DNA of 64,000 bases from Sordaria brevicollis (lineage: Eukaryota; Ascomycota; Sordariomycetes; Sordariales; Sordariaceae): NCBI GenBank assembly GCA_033439795.1, contig JAUTDP010000017.1, positions 186,001-250,000 of the forward strand, written 5' to 3'. Every line of letters starts with the position of its first letter. Positions within the stretch are counted from its first letter, which is position 1. The translations under genes were made by a program, and so were the position numbers. The notes below the pieces were generated by a model. It searched no databases. It worked only from the letters and a program-made list of their open reading frames with translations, and was not told where the DNA came from. Positions 34,640 through 46,900 of this stretch are shown in pieces.

Positions 34640-35710
34640 GGAATAATACGTTTGCCTAGCGGTAATACCCGCGTATAGCATCGACCTACTACCCTACCTC
34701 CTGTATAACCCCCTCTAAAAAAGTTTTAAACTCTTTATTATTTAGCGTATTACCGCCAACGTATTAATATTACTATTATATATAGGCTTTTACGTCATTG
34801 AAGTATATTTCGATAGGGTTGAAGTTTAGAGAGTAGGGCGGTAAGAATTATAATAATATACTTCTATTATCGTATATAATTTTAATAGAGGGGTCTTTAT
34901 ACTATAATACATTATCTATTACTAATATATTATAATAATCAAAGAATGGATTCATTTTAGGTAGTACTTCCTCCTTTAATTAAATAATAAAACCGGTCGT
35001 ATTTATTATTCCCTTATAATATAATACGTCGATAAGGCTATTTACAATTATTATTAATAATAAATAGAACCATTTCCCCCTAGTAAGCGTACTTTTTACA
35101 ATTAATACTATACCCTTTAATACCTATTTAATATAATAAACGCTATCCCTCTTATTAATATTAAATTCGTTATAGAATACGAATATTTCCGTTAAAAATA
35201 TAAAAACCTTTTTTAATTAATTTAATCGCAATAATTCATTATATTAGGAAGCTTTATACGCTATCCTTTTATTAATTTATTCGGAAACCTTCAATTACTT
35301 TAATATAGCGTTCGTTAATATATATATATCTATTTCAATAATTAAATAATATTATATCTTATTAAAGTATAAATCGGGCTTATAATAAAGGAGTTCGAAA
35401 ACTTCCTATACGACTAATAATTAAATACTTTATAAAGATATTTAAAATTGTTATTTATACTTTTATAATAGCCGGCGTTAATATTACTATATTATATTTC
35501 GAGTTATTCTAAAGGTAGACTATACTAGTAGTCTTAAAATTCTTCTTTAGTTTCTAAATATGGCGCTCAGACATGCCAACCGATTGCGCGATTTTTTTAA
35601 GGTGCTCGCTAGCAGTTAGCATTAGGTATATTATTCGCCTCTGTCGTTCGTTAGATTAGCTAGGTATAGTTATAACGTTTATAGATTTCGAAAGCTTCAA
35701 AAACTGTTAG
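34640..35710 (-). pseudogene. Degraded Tc1/mariner (DDE) transposase
   Basis: Read on the minus strand, the order is: an N-terminal helix-turn-helix (LKKIAQSVGMSERHI, about 35,555-35,620, not mutated); a first-aspartate region near 35,150-35,200, ending around an EFNIN-like motif; the second-aspartate motif LVIDN at 34,911-34,925; and LPPYSLNFNPIE at about 34,808-34,845, the hallmark third-acidic-residue motif of the IS630/Tc1-mariner superfamily. A C-terminal segment with FKTFLEGVIQEVG follows. Many in-frame TAA/TAG codons make it non-functional. Confidence 0.8.
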
Positions 35711-35775
35711 ATTTGGGTATAAAACGACTAAGATATTCAAGTTCAAAGATTTGGCATAGTGTTTTTGATGCATAT

Positions 35776-35835
35776 TCTATAAAGGGGGGTGCCCGTACGA
35801 AGTGGGGACTGGCCTCTCGTTTTCAACACACAGCG
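35776..35835 (-). repeat. Right terminal inverted repeat of the mariner-type element
   Basis: Inverted partner of 31417-31476, ending ACAGCG at 35835. This end and the adjacent ~200 bp retain normal CA/TG content, so RIP stopped short of the right edge. Confidence 0.88.
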
Positions 35836-38800
35836 GGAGGGTCATTGCTTTACCGATACGGGCTGCAGTACATGATGTAAATTACTGTATCGTATGTAAG
35901 TCCCGTCACGGCTTTCTGAAGGCTCCCGTCCCATCTGCATCCTTCCTTTTTACGAAAGTCGAACCTCAACCGTCTCAAATCGAGCCCTCAACCTCGCCAG
36001 CAACTTCGGCAAGGACAATGGAATCACATTCATATTCGCCGCATTTCGCATTGGTAACGGCAGCTCGCTCAACGGCTCTGCTGACTCCGCTTCCTCTTGA
36101 CCAGCTAATATGCGCAGATCTGTTACATTAGTCCATCTGCCAGCCACCGATCATCTCGACAAGTAATGTCAATCCAACGTTGGCTGGCTGTTGCCAAATT
36201 AAACAGTTTGTTATCTGCAATATTTGATCGTGTTATTTTCTTTCGGTGCTTGACCGTCAGAGACCTAGACCTACGTAGGCTATCAGCCTTGGAAACTGCA
36301 TGCCCCTTACGTGTTGTCTCACTTGGGGGACGCCCAGGGACGGGGCTCAGGAACGCGAGAGTCCACTTGAGACAACAGTATAAACTCACGATGCTGACTG
36401 ATTCGCAAAGAGGGGGCACAGGGCGAAAGGCCATCTAGGTAGTGTATATTTAGCGAAACGATGGTAGCTTAACATTGAGATATCTCAGGGATGGAATACT
36501 AAGCAACACGTCAGTCAATTTCTGGAAATGTTCCGAGATCTTCAAACCGTGTGGAATGATGGCCCGATATGGAGACGTTCTTCACCCCCCTTTCATCATC
36601 AGCTGTTTCAAAGTTGTGATAGCCGGTCGACATCACAGAACAGTCGGACGGTGAAGGTGGAAGATTTATGACTGTGTCGGCAGGCGCCTCTAAAGTTTAG
36701 GCCCAACAAGAAAGTTCGATGGTATCAATGAATCCTTCCTGGTGCAATTGAACTGCGGGCTAGTGCGGGCAGGTGTTGGCAAGCGAGTGGCAGGCTTCAA
36801 GTATTGAAGCTTTTTGACAACTTAAGAGGAATGGAGTGACGAGTGGAAGCTTTGAGACAAGCTCGTAAAGTTGCTGCAAACGCGGGATCCACTTGTTAAT
36901 CATGTTATGCAATTACGCCATAATGCGGGCCCATTCTGCCTCCATTCCGTGCCTGCCTCTATCCCCAAGCACTCCAAGCCTTCCGACAGCAGATTCTCAA
37001 CGTTGGTCACCTGCTTCCTAGACATGGGTCCCCGTCAAGACAATTGTTAACTTTGGCATCAAAAAAGAACCAGAAGCAAAAGGCCAGCTCCATTCCGATC
37101 GGATCTCTATTCTCGCGTCGTCATCATGATCTCCCCCTGATCGCCTCACAATCTCCTCGTCCTTGCACCGGCCATCAGCGGGTCCCATATTCGGAAGATA
37201 GCGGAGAACCTACCAGGCCACCTCGTCCACCGGCTCGGCAGTGAACTGGACGTTGTTGGAGTTTTGAAACTTTCAAGGCAACCAGTCAAGGAAAACCCAA
37301 GAAACCTCGACTTCCCTTGTGTGTGCGCTCGGAACACAAGAGGAACTGGAGGTGAGAACCATGATCGTGCCATGTCAACATGGACAGGCATCTCAAGTTC
37401 TACCGCATCGATATCGTCGTCATCATCATCCGCAGCATCAGCATCGAAACACTACACGGGCCATCCAGCGGACTATCAACAACTGAATCCCACGTAGAGG
37501 TAACTGGTAGCTGACAAGCTGGCTCCTCCTCAACAGTTCCGGTCCTTTATTCCCAGTTCATCCGGCGACGACATACCTCGTCTTCCTGCGCAATGCAGAT
37601 ACACAGCAGCGGAAGGCTGTCGAGACGGGCCAATCCCGTCCGCCGTATCATGTCTTCTTTATGCCCTCATCCGTCTATGAATGCAAGTGCCTTCAGCCCG
37701 CTTCGGAAGGCAAACACGTCCATGCCAGTCTGGACGGTTGACCTCTGCCCGGTCAATATAAGCTACCAGTTCACCACTGCTTCACCGGATTCCTCCGGAC
37801 AAACTAAGTTTATGATGGCTCAGATCGTAGGGCCTCGCTGTGCTTTGTTGTTTCTGGGTGGCCTGGTATGGGCTATATCATCCGGTAACACGGCGATCAA
37901 CAGTAGCAGCTAGCAAGCTTTCTCTCCCACAGCGTCGGCTTTGGTCGGCCGGCCCCCTACAGCACTCACGGCACTCATGGTTATACACGTACCAAGCGAC
38001 TAGTTATCGTCCGATTGGTGGTGATGTCCGATTGTGACCGAAGCTGGACGAAGCACGTCGTCGCCTCTTTCGACGACTGAGGGCCCATCCTCTGCCAATG
38101 ACTCACATATCCGTTCAGAATACGAAAAACGGCGGGGCAGGCACGTGGGTCAGGTCTTGTTTTCCTGCCTCTTGTTCTTCCTGCTTTCTTGAACCCTGAA
38201 CATACAAGCACTTTGCTATATACACTCGCAAGGTTATGGCTTCATGTATGATCGAATGGGCCATGTTGCGCAACAATGCACTGCATATCTTGTCTCCGAG
38301 CGGTGACCGGTTTGGGAACATGTATCCAAACGAAAAAGACCAAGTCCCGTTCTCAGATCTATGAAAACGACATCAAGCATTTACCCAGCTTGGCGGAATT
38401 TTCTTGCTATCCAGTTCACATCGATGAGTATCCTTTGCCATCGGCGTTTCAGTCTGAGCACCAGAAGAGTTTTTAAACGGAACAACAAAGAGAGAAACGG
38501 CAATTACAGCCTCGCCTGCACCGTCATCGTCTGGCTGCGTAACAGAGGTAACTATAAAGTTATGACTGCATTCTTTGAAGAATCGAGTGGCCAGTCTGCT
38601 ATGTTAAACAGACACTCCTCTGCCAATGAACTATAGCATTGGGTGCCAAGCCATATTCCAGCCAGCCATCACGAAGGTTTCCTTGCCCAGTTGGAGTATC
38701 TGGAATATCTGAGTGAGCTGACGGCCTGAAGCAACATACCAACCAGCTAACCACATCACAGAAAACGACGATGACGATGACGACGAGGTCATCGCCGCTG

Positions 38801-40939
38801 ACAATAGGTAACTATCAAGCGCTTCGGTCTCCTTCTCCGGCGGCCGTCGTTCGGGCAACCACCACCAGAACATCTCGCCAAGCTTTGAGGTTCTCTTTGT
38901 GAGACCCAACCCAATAACGGGCGGTCAAGAAGGTTTAAGACATTTTGGCTTTGGTGGTGGCTTGTTTTCTGTGATCTAGGAACCAAAGAACTCCTACCAT
39001 CGGACAAGTCCAAGGTGCCTTGCCTCATCTTGATTACCTTACCTCCCCATCCGCGTTGTCGGCTTGGGGTGTTTCATCTTCCTCGTGTGCCCTATCGGGA
39101 CCTCTCTCTCTCTGATTTCTCCAATCACATAATTCGTTCAGGCATCTTGGACTACCTATATACCTACTATCGATGCTTCAATCAACCTGGTGCAATGGAT
39201 CGAGTATATGCAATCCTTAAGACATGCAGAAGGCTTGGAGTCAAAACTCAAACTTTGGGGAAACCATCGTGTGTACTACCATGGAATAGTACTACCATAA
39301 AGTGTGACTGGCTTCATATCTCTTATTGGCTTTTTTTCTCGCAAGCAGTTTTCTTGTGAAGATGCTAGTTGTGATGGTGTAGAAAGATGGTTTACATATG
39401 TGCAATGTAAATGACGCTGGACAAACCTTCATTCCAGACAGTCAAGTCGCTTGTTCTCGTGGGTAACTTTGTATCATGGGGACACACAACAATGGGAGCA
39501 TTCCGACATCTCCATCTGAGGAAAGTAGGTTGACAAGGTGAAAAGTTCTGACGGAGCTCATCGCCGTCCAGGTCATCGAGTCCAGTGGTACCTTCCCAGA
39601 CTAGACGATTCGGAGAGAGAAAATACCTTCAAAGGAAGGAGCGTTGGAGACCTACTCGAGTACCGGAATCATAGACAGGAAAGAGCGAATGCTTACCTTA
39701 TCTCTTGCCGGTGTCGTACCTACCTAGGTAGTTCTTCTCACGAGGCGGTTACCCTCTTCCTTCTTTTCGAATCACCATGGCCAAAGGCTCCATTCGTAGG
39801 CAAGAAACTCCAACTTTGTGGTAACCATCTAGTGGAAAGATCATGACGCCACTGGTTGCAAAGTCCAATCAGACTAGAAAATGAAGTCTTCCAATTCTGT
39901 CTCAGATTTGGCTTCTCCTCGATTCCTCTGCCTTTCGAACCATGGTTAGGTGTTTATTGTAGACATCGCTGAAGTATAAATTTTGGTAGGTATACGAAAG
40001 CCCTGTTCCAGTCCCAGCTCGGTCGGTACTTGGTCATCGTTGAAATGCCGAAGTGGGACCTTAGGTTAACTCAAGAATTACGAGAAGACATCTATATACT
40101 TAAACGATTCTGCCTGGCTGCAAATACCTTGGTAGGCTCGCAAGTTCAGTTGTGCCGATATTGGTGACACTCTACTCGAGGCAGAAGAGGGTGAGTGCCA
40201 AACAGAGCGTCCCAATGCTGGTTACGATTAGGAACCATCTCGGTCGTGAAAACCCATGGTTCGGCCAAGATGTAATTCCGTCATTGTGAATGATCTAGGG
40301 AGAAATTGCTTACGGGTGTTGATATTTACGCTTTGCTTGTGCTGTCTGTCTACCACGATCGTGGTGGGGTGAAGGGGTCGACGCCGCAACCCATCCCCAT
40401 AATAACCACGTCTCATGACAAGTAAAAGAAGGGGAAAAAAAATCAAGAAACACATCTGCGTACTTTTCAATTGACCGCACGTGCAACAATAATGGCAAAA
40501 GCACAAGCCGCCCAGGCAACGCCACTACTCGACCGGCGACGCTCCAGCTGCAACCCTAGTACGAACCCGCGGTTCATCAACGAACAACTGCGCCATTGAC
40601 ACAGCCAAAATCCGATGTGGTAGAATGCCTAGGGAAGGTGCCTTATGTAGTGCCTGCGGCTGGTGGATGGGACGGGAGGATTGGGATGGAAAGTCCCGCC
40701 CGGGCTCGGGGCGTTAGGTGGTGGAAGGTGCGTGTAAACTGGAAGGTACGACGGGAAGGGAGGCAGACTTCAGATATTGACAAAGAAAGCTGAAACCACG
40801 TTACCGGCAACACTCTCCATACATCACTCGAGGATGAAAGGGATCATGAACACACACGTGTATGTACAACTTGAAGGATCACCCTTTCTAACGACATTGT
40901 ATGTAACAGACCACTTCTTCCACCCTGCTTTCGTCCACT
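35836..40939. other. Long gene-poor spacer
   Basis: About 5.1 kb with ordinary composition and no gene I can support. A TCATCA-type microsatellite lies near 37,412-37,440 and GACGAT repeats near 38,768. TACCTAGGTA-like palindromes occur (39,720). A short stretch at about 37,555-37,736 reads like coding sequence in one frame but has no workable start or splice partner. Confidence 0.5.
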
Positions 40940-42148
40940 CTACCAAAACAAGCCCCCAGACGACAAAGCAAACATGCCCAAGACGGCCAATGAAGGGACC
41001 ATCCAGGGAACTAGCCCGACCTCCATCAACCTCACACCGGCATTGTTCCATAGCATCACCGGCCTCCCTCTCTCGGGCGTCTCGTCTATACTACACACCA
41101 CGTCACAACTTTCTTCCCCATCCTCTTCATCATCCCTTGGCATCAAAACCCCAGCACCAAGATCTCCATCTCTCTTCCTCTTAGCCGGATTCTCATCCGT
41201 AGCATTGTACACAATCTCCAGCCACTGAATCTGCAAATACGCCGCCTCGTTCACCGTCATGTTCCCGCTCCACTCGCCGCCATCGCTCCAAGCATTCAAG
41301 ATAACCTTGCTAGGATCTCTTGGGGCCTGGAAGGAGATGGTCGCCACCTCGGTCCCGTCCACGTACCAGACTGTCTCCTTGGGGGTCCAGTCCAACCTGT
41401 GCACCGCCCAGTGCGTCCAATCCGGATGACCGTTGGGCAAAGTGACGTTCATGGTCGCGCCTTCAATATCATCACCGTCCTCCGTGTATGACGGCTGGTT
41501 GGTGTACTGGATTGTGTTGCGCGGGTCCATGGTGCGAACTTCGAGATCGGACTCCTGCACGTCCGCGAGCCGGTCGGAGCCGCGGTAGGTGAAAAGCGCG
41601 GTGATGGCGCCTGGAGCACCGACGGTGCGGGCGAGCATGCGTACGGATAAGTACTTGAAGCCGGGGGCGACGGACTCGATCTCGGAGGCTGTTTGGAAGT
41701 CCTTGAGACGTTGGGTACGCAGGGTGAGCCAGGTCTGCGAGGACGGGTTGCGGTCGCCGTTGGCTTCGATGTAGACGTTGTTGGGCGAGTTGACCATCAG
41801 CACAGTGGCGTCCTCACGGATCTGGTGGCTGTTGTTCCAGCTTTGCACCCAGAAGGTCTCGGTCCATTCTTTGGAGGTAAAGTATTCGCTGGTGACGGGG
41901 GCACGTCCGCTTTCATCAGGTTTGGCGATGGTTGGCGGTACGCTGGCATGCTTAGCGAGGTTTCGAAAATCCAGAAATTTGTGCGTGGCGAAGAAAGTAG
42001 CTTGTGTGCCGTTTGTTAGGTAACACTCGCATTTTGAGTCGTCAGTAAGAGAAGGCGCGGCCGATGAGAGATGTGATGTGATGGCGATGAGGGTGATGAA
42101 TGAGGATAGACTTGTCTGCAGTCTTCCTCTCCGTTGATGTGTCTTCAT
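40940..42148 (-). CDS. Secreted glycoside hydrolase family 16 protein
   Basis: A single minus-strand exon of 402 residues. The frame opens at GTG 42178, but the ATG at 42148 gives a proper signal peptide (MKTHQRRGRLQTS then SFITLIAITSHLSSAAP). The GH16 catalytic motif ExDxE is present as ESDLE: nucleophile Glu199, Asp201 and acid/base Glu203. The following TMDPRNTIQYTNQPSY, HWAVHRLDWTPKETVWYVDG and PSKVILNAWSDGGEWSG are typical of the beta-sandwich cleft. Fungal GH16 enzymes cleave or transfer beta-glucan or chitin-linked chains in the cell wall. Several N-glycosylation sequons are visible. The last ~25 residues (VPSLAVLGMFALSSGGLFW) are hydrophobic, suggesting a GPI signal or membrane anchor, hence surface rather than free secretion. 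The substrate is not decided by sequence. Confidence 0.9.
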   Translation of the reverse strand: MKTHQRRGRLQTSLSSFITLIAITSHLSSAAPSLTDDSKCECYLTNGTQATFFATHKFLDFRNLAKHASVPPTIAKPDESGRAPVTSEYFTSKEWTETFWVQSWNNSHQIREDATVLMVNSPNNVYIEANGDRNPSSQTWLTLRTQRLKDFQTASEIESVAPGFKYLSVRMLARTVGAPGAITALFTYRGSDRLADVQESDLEVRTMDPRNTIQYTNQPSYTEDGDDIEGATMNVTLPNGHPDWTHWAVHRLDWTPKETVWYVDGTEVATISFQAPRDPSKVILNAWSDGGEWSGNMTVNEAAYLQIQWLEIVYNATDENPAKRKRDGDLGAGVLMPRDDEEDGEESCDVVCSIDETPERGRPVMLWNNAGVRLMEVGLVPWMVPSLAVLGMFALSSGGLFW

Positions 42149-43332
42149 CTTGGCTCTTGCTGATTTCCTCAACGCCACTAATTTTCAGTCTCGAACGGCA
42201 CAGTAAAGTGATCTGTCCCAACAACAATCCAGCCAAATCGAGATCTGAGTCAAAGGGTAGCCACGTGTAGAGTGAAACGCAACCACAAAGCCTGATGATC
42301 TCAGTGAATGGGACTAGAATCGAGAAGGGTCCACCTGGATGTAATGTCACACAAAAGGCCGAATGCGACAATGGATGATCGAAGCAGTACGCATGCGAAC
42401 GCTGTGTATAAAGCCACCAGATAAGTTTTTAAAGGTGTAAGAAGTTGAGTATCGAAAAATTGATCGACCAGTCCAAAATTTTGGAAAGCTTTCCTGGGCC
42501 AAATGTGTCAGGTCAGGCAAGTAGAAAAAGTCAATCAGATCAAGGGAGAAGAAATGCCTTGCTGTTTATAGCTTACAGATGCTGTGCCTGGTGTTACCAA
42601 GTCCGAGGTCGAGGCCTCTTCGCCTTCGGATCGGTTCGCCAAAGTTCCCGCTCGCCGACCACGAAGCTCAAAAGATAGTAGCAGTCGGAGAAATGGTGAT
42701 GTTAAAAATGGGAGATATGCGTATGCTTTCTGGAAGTTGGCTCGCGGAATATAGTCAACCTGACCTTTTGTTCTGGTACTGTCCTACTCTTCCTAGCCAT
42801 GTTTGTCTAGGCCTTTCGGACTGACAAGAACAAACAGAAGGCGAGTAGGCTGAGCAGGCTGCGGCCAACGACAGATGAAACCCTTTCTTAGGTTCCAAGG
42901 TCCAGGATGCCTGGATCAGCATTTTGCCAAATAGCACATGTGTGCAGTTGATGGTTTATACTATCCGGTTAAAGGCCCAAAGACGGTTCAGCCAGTAGGT
43001 GGTCGAAGAGGGGAAGACGACCGGGTCGGACGACAATATAAAATCACGACGCCTGCGCCGCCGAGCCCCAACAACAGGAACCACTTCCTAGTATCATTGC
43101 CAGGTTAAGCTTATTAACTCGCAACCATGGCAAGATCCGAGGGAAGGGGCTCATATGTGAGGGAGAGGTTGCCCGCCCCCACCGGCTTCAATGGGATGAT
43201 GCTATTATGATAACTGTGATTCCTCTCTGTCAACATCAGCATACTCATTCATCAGATAGGCCTTACTCCCTAGCATAGCCGGATTAGTTCAATTATGCTG
43301 GGTCGTGGTGATGGATCAATTGAAGTATGTAG

Positions 43333-43566
43333 ATGAGAGACAGTCATGCTGGTTTAAAGTTTCGTGGCGGAGATCTTGACATTTCGATTGGAGGCTGCAC
43401 TCGCCCTGATCTGCTGCAAGGGGAAAACGAGAGGGAGCTGACAGTGACGCTGAATGGCCAGCCCTTGGAAGTTGATTGTGTCGATATCACAGGCCATGGT
43501 CAGTTGATTGTCACGATCTGGAGCCGTGTGATGGACGACAGCGTTAATTATACTAGGGAAGTTTGA
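43333..43566 (+). CDS. Possible short hypothetical protein
   Basis: A 77-residue ATG-initiated frame including GDLDISIGGC and ELTVTLNGQPLEVDCVDI, suggestive of beta strands. I recognise no family. It ends 218 bp before the copia insertion. It may be a last exon of a small gene whose TATA-like box is near 43,036, but no splice path was established. It could equally be chance. Confidence 0.2.
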   Translation: MRDSHAGLKFRGGDLDISIGGCTRPDLLQGENERELTVTLNGQPLEVDCVDITGHGQLIVTIWSRVMDDSVNYTREV

Positions 43567-43778
43567 AGATGATGGGATGAAAGAAGGGAAGTTCAAGGGA
43601 CTGAGAAGAGAGGGCGCTTGTGTTTAAGCTTAACGGGCATCAATGGGTCCCGATCCACTTCCAAGACATCTCGACCCACCTTGTCTTGGCGCAGACCATG
43701 CGGGCTGCGGGCTACTACTAGTGTAAATGCCAAGTTCAAGCGGCAGCTACTCGGCAACTGCTTGGACGCACACAGACA

Positions 43779-43783
43779 GGTGT
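43779..43783 (+). repeat. Left 5-bp target-site duplication (GGTGT)
   Basis: GGTGT lies immediately before the left LTR and is repeated immediately after the right LTR (49331-49335), as expected for copia integration. Confidence 0.9.
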
Positions 43784-43977
43784 TGTTAGATTGTATAGGG
43801 GAATTGATTGATTCTGTGTATCTGTGTATAACTGTAGAGAACAAGATTCTGGAGCTCTAGTCGGGGGAGCTAGGGGTATCCCTTATTTACCAAAACCTTC
43901 TAGGTAACTAATAATACTAATTAGCTATATACTAGTTTATACTATTTTGGCCTAAAATACTACCCTAGAATCTAATA
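43784..43977 (-). repeat. Left LTR (3' LTR of the element)
   Basis: 194 bp, starting TGTTAGATTG and ending TCTAATA (mutated from TCTGACA). It aligns base for base with 49137-49330. The outer ~40 bp are nearly unmutated. From about position 45 inward nearly every CA/TG of the other LTR is TA here. Confidence 0.93.
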
Positions 43978-43989
43978 TACCCCCTTATT

Positions 43990-46900
43990 CGAAGACCGTT
44001 TCGATTACCCTTTTAAGGTCGAGAGTAAAATTATTTATATATTTCCTATTCCCTTTAATTAATTTACCGTTACTTCTCCTATTGTAATACCTAAATACTT
44101 ATTTAAATTTTCTATTTCTAGAGTCTTTTTATTATTACTTATTATAACCGGGTGTAATAACTTTATAAATATCCTTAATAGTTCCTTAAACCTTTTATAT
44201 TCTAATACTCTAAGTACCTTCGTTAATCTATTTACGGGTATTTCCTTTATTTCTAAATAGTCAATTTTAAGGGTCTCCTTTTCGATAATCTCCTTTCGAA
44301 ATTAGTATCGATAAATATCGATATACTTTATTTTAGTAATAAAAGTAGGAATTTCCTTAGTAAGTATTCTAATAATCTATTAATTATTATATTTTATAAT
44401 AGGGATAGGGTTATTAAATAACTTTATACTTAGAGTTTTAATAAATCGGTTAATAAATAGTATTTTTTTAATAATTTTTTTAATAGCGTAAAATTTTACT
44501 TTTATTATTAACGTCGCGATAACGGTTTATTTAATAGTACCCTAATAAATAAATTTACCGTATAATTTAATTATAAATCCTTAAGAATTCTTATAGTTTA
44601 TTTTATTATTAGTAAATAAGGTGTTTAAAACTACTTCGAATCGGTTACTACTTTTATAATATAAATATTAATCTTTAATTATACGAAAGTAATAAATAAC
44701 CTTCTTACTAATATTATAGTATTTTAAATTAGGATTATAATTAAAACGAACTAATCGATTAATTAAAAAAGCTATATTTAATCGCGTATTAATAGCGGCG
44801 TATAATATAGAGCCTACGTTAATTTAATAATCTTTAATTTTAATATAGTTAATTAATTTATCGAAGGGTAATAATTTTTATTATTTTATTAATACTATAG
44901 TAGGTTTATAAATCGATTTTAATAATTTGCTAATCTTTTTAATATAGGCTTTTTAAAATAATTAGATTTTTCCTACTTTACGGTTATAAATAATTTTAAT
45001 ACTTAAAAACTATTATAACTTTTTATTACCGGTTAATTGGTATTTTAATTATAATAGGTTAGTATATTCTTTAACCTAATCTTCGTATTCTTTTAAATAA
45101 GCGAAAACGATATCGTTAACGTAATACAATATAAATATTCTTTCCTTCTTTATAATATATAAATTTTTAAAAATAATTTTAAATTTTATACCTTTAAACG
45201 TTCCGTTTAATTCCCTTTATTATAATAAGGGGGCTCGTTAGAAGCTATAGAACGCTTTTAATAATTTGAAAACCTTTCCTTCTTTCCGATATTTTAGTAA
45301 TATATATATATAAATCTCCTTATCGATTATAATATTTACAAAGGCGTTTACCGTATCCTATTAGATAAATTCTATATTAAAACGAGTTATTAATACGACG
45401 ATAGTTCGGAAGGACCTTCCTACTAGGATAGAAGTATAGGTATTAACGCTTATTTTACGTTATTAGTTTCTTCGGATTACTAATTTAATTTTAACTTTAT
45501 TTAAAGTATTATTTTTATTAAATTTATAGGTATATATTTATATATAATTAAGGATTTATTTCCCTTTAGTACGAAGGATATTTTAATCGACTTTAATTTA
45601 AGTTTTTATATCTTTATAGCTATTAAGGTAAGTTCGTTTTACTTTACGAAATTTTTCGTTAAGAAAGTAATTTTTAAAGTTATAATAGCTTTTTAATACC
45701 CTTAGGAAATTACGGCGGTATAGACTATTTAATCTACCGTATTTAATTAATAATTATTATACTTCTATTTTTATAACCGTTTTAATAGTTATTTTTATTA
45801 TTAATTGTAATAATTTTCCTATTAAGAAGGTACTTTTTTATAATTCTAATTTTCGAAAATATTTATTAATTATTTAGTTTAATATAACGCCTATATATAG
45901 GGCTACTACGTACGAAGGAGGGGTATTTAGCGGCGTTAAATATAAATTTATAATAAAATCGATAATTATTTTATTCAACTTTATAATTTTATAAATATCC
46001 CCGGCCTTAATCTCTTAAGCGGTTTTTTATTAGGAATTTAGGGTTTCCTCTTCGAATATTATATTTAAAAAAGGCTCGATTTTAATATTTTTTAAGTAAA
46101 GATTCGCTAATACCCTTTAATTTAAATCCTATTTATTTATTTTATTTAGCTTTTTAACGAATTCCTCGGTAATTATTATTTCTAAAATTATTAAATCCTC
46201 TTTAATATTAATCTCGTTGGGGGAAAATTTAACGCATTCGTTAAATATTACGTCGCGTATTTATATAATTTACTTCGTAACGGGGTTTTATATATAATAT
46301 ATCGAAGAGGCGTTATATCCGATTAAATAACCGATCTACGCTTTAAAAAAATATTTTTAACAACGTTTCTCTTTCTTTTATATTATATTAATTATAAAAT
46401 ATATTTTATACTTATATATTCAAAGGTAATTAATATCTAATCGCTATAATTCTTATTAATTATATTATTAAGTAATATAGGTATGAAAGCGTTCGTATAG
46501 GGATTTTTAGTTGTAAAAGTATCGAAGTAACCGGTTTAATAAGTAAATTACTATATATATAATTTTTAGCTATAAATCGATCGGAAATTTTAAATTATTC
46601 TTTATAATATTATATTATTACTTTATTATACCCCCTAAGTACTTTATTCTACTATTTTATTTTTAAATATTAAGAATAGAAGGTTCGAATAATATACCTT
46701 TTATTCCGAATTTAATTAATATTTCTCTTCGGTTAAATTTATTATTATATTCGAAGGCTTTAACCTTAACGTTATATCGATATACTAATATATTTATATA
46801 ATTATATAAAATCGAAGTAATATTAGTAAATATCCGGTTCGAAAGATAATAATCCTATATATATTTAAACTATTAGTAAATAATAAATATAAAGTATCGG

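Larger units (their letters stand above)
31417..35835 (-). mobile_element. RIP-inactivated IS630/Tc1-mariner-type transposon
   Basis: Terminal inverted repeats of 60 bp (31417-31476 and 35776-35835) match apart from a few C/T or G/A differences. They read CGCTGT...TTGAAAACGAGAGG...CCCCCCTTTA inward. The ~4.4-kb interior is drained of CA/TG dinucleotides, as RIP does, except for its outer 100-270 bp. The minus strand at about 34,640-35,700 still shows a Tc1/mariner transposase. No convincing target-site duplication is visible next to the TIRs. The element is long for this superfamily because about 3 kb beyond the transposase carry a second degraded plus-strand frame. Confidence 0.85.
42149..43783. 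other. GH16 promoter and spacer before the copia element
   Basis: About 1.6 kb. A TATA-like atataaaat (43036-43044) lies about 80 bp before an ATG at 43,126 that opens only 27 codons. A 77-codon frame at 43,333-43,566 is considered separately. Otherwise nothing is recognised. Confidence 0.45.

Noticed and set aside
31417..35835. Target-site duplication of the mariner-type element
   Set aside because: Left flank ...CAGGTG and right flank GGAGGG... do not match. An apparent TATA/CACA match further in is explained by the TIR itself continuing with RIP differences.
37555..37736. Coding-like stretch reading ...TYLVFLRNADTQQRKAVETG... up to a TGA
   Set aside because: Third-position GC is mildly raised, but no start codon, no in-phase splice partner and no known family. 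The nearby GTAACT...CAACAG intron would not join in phase.
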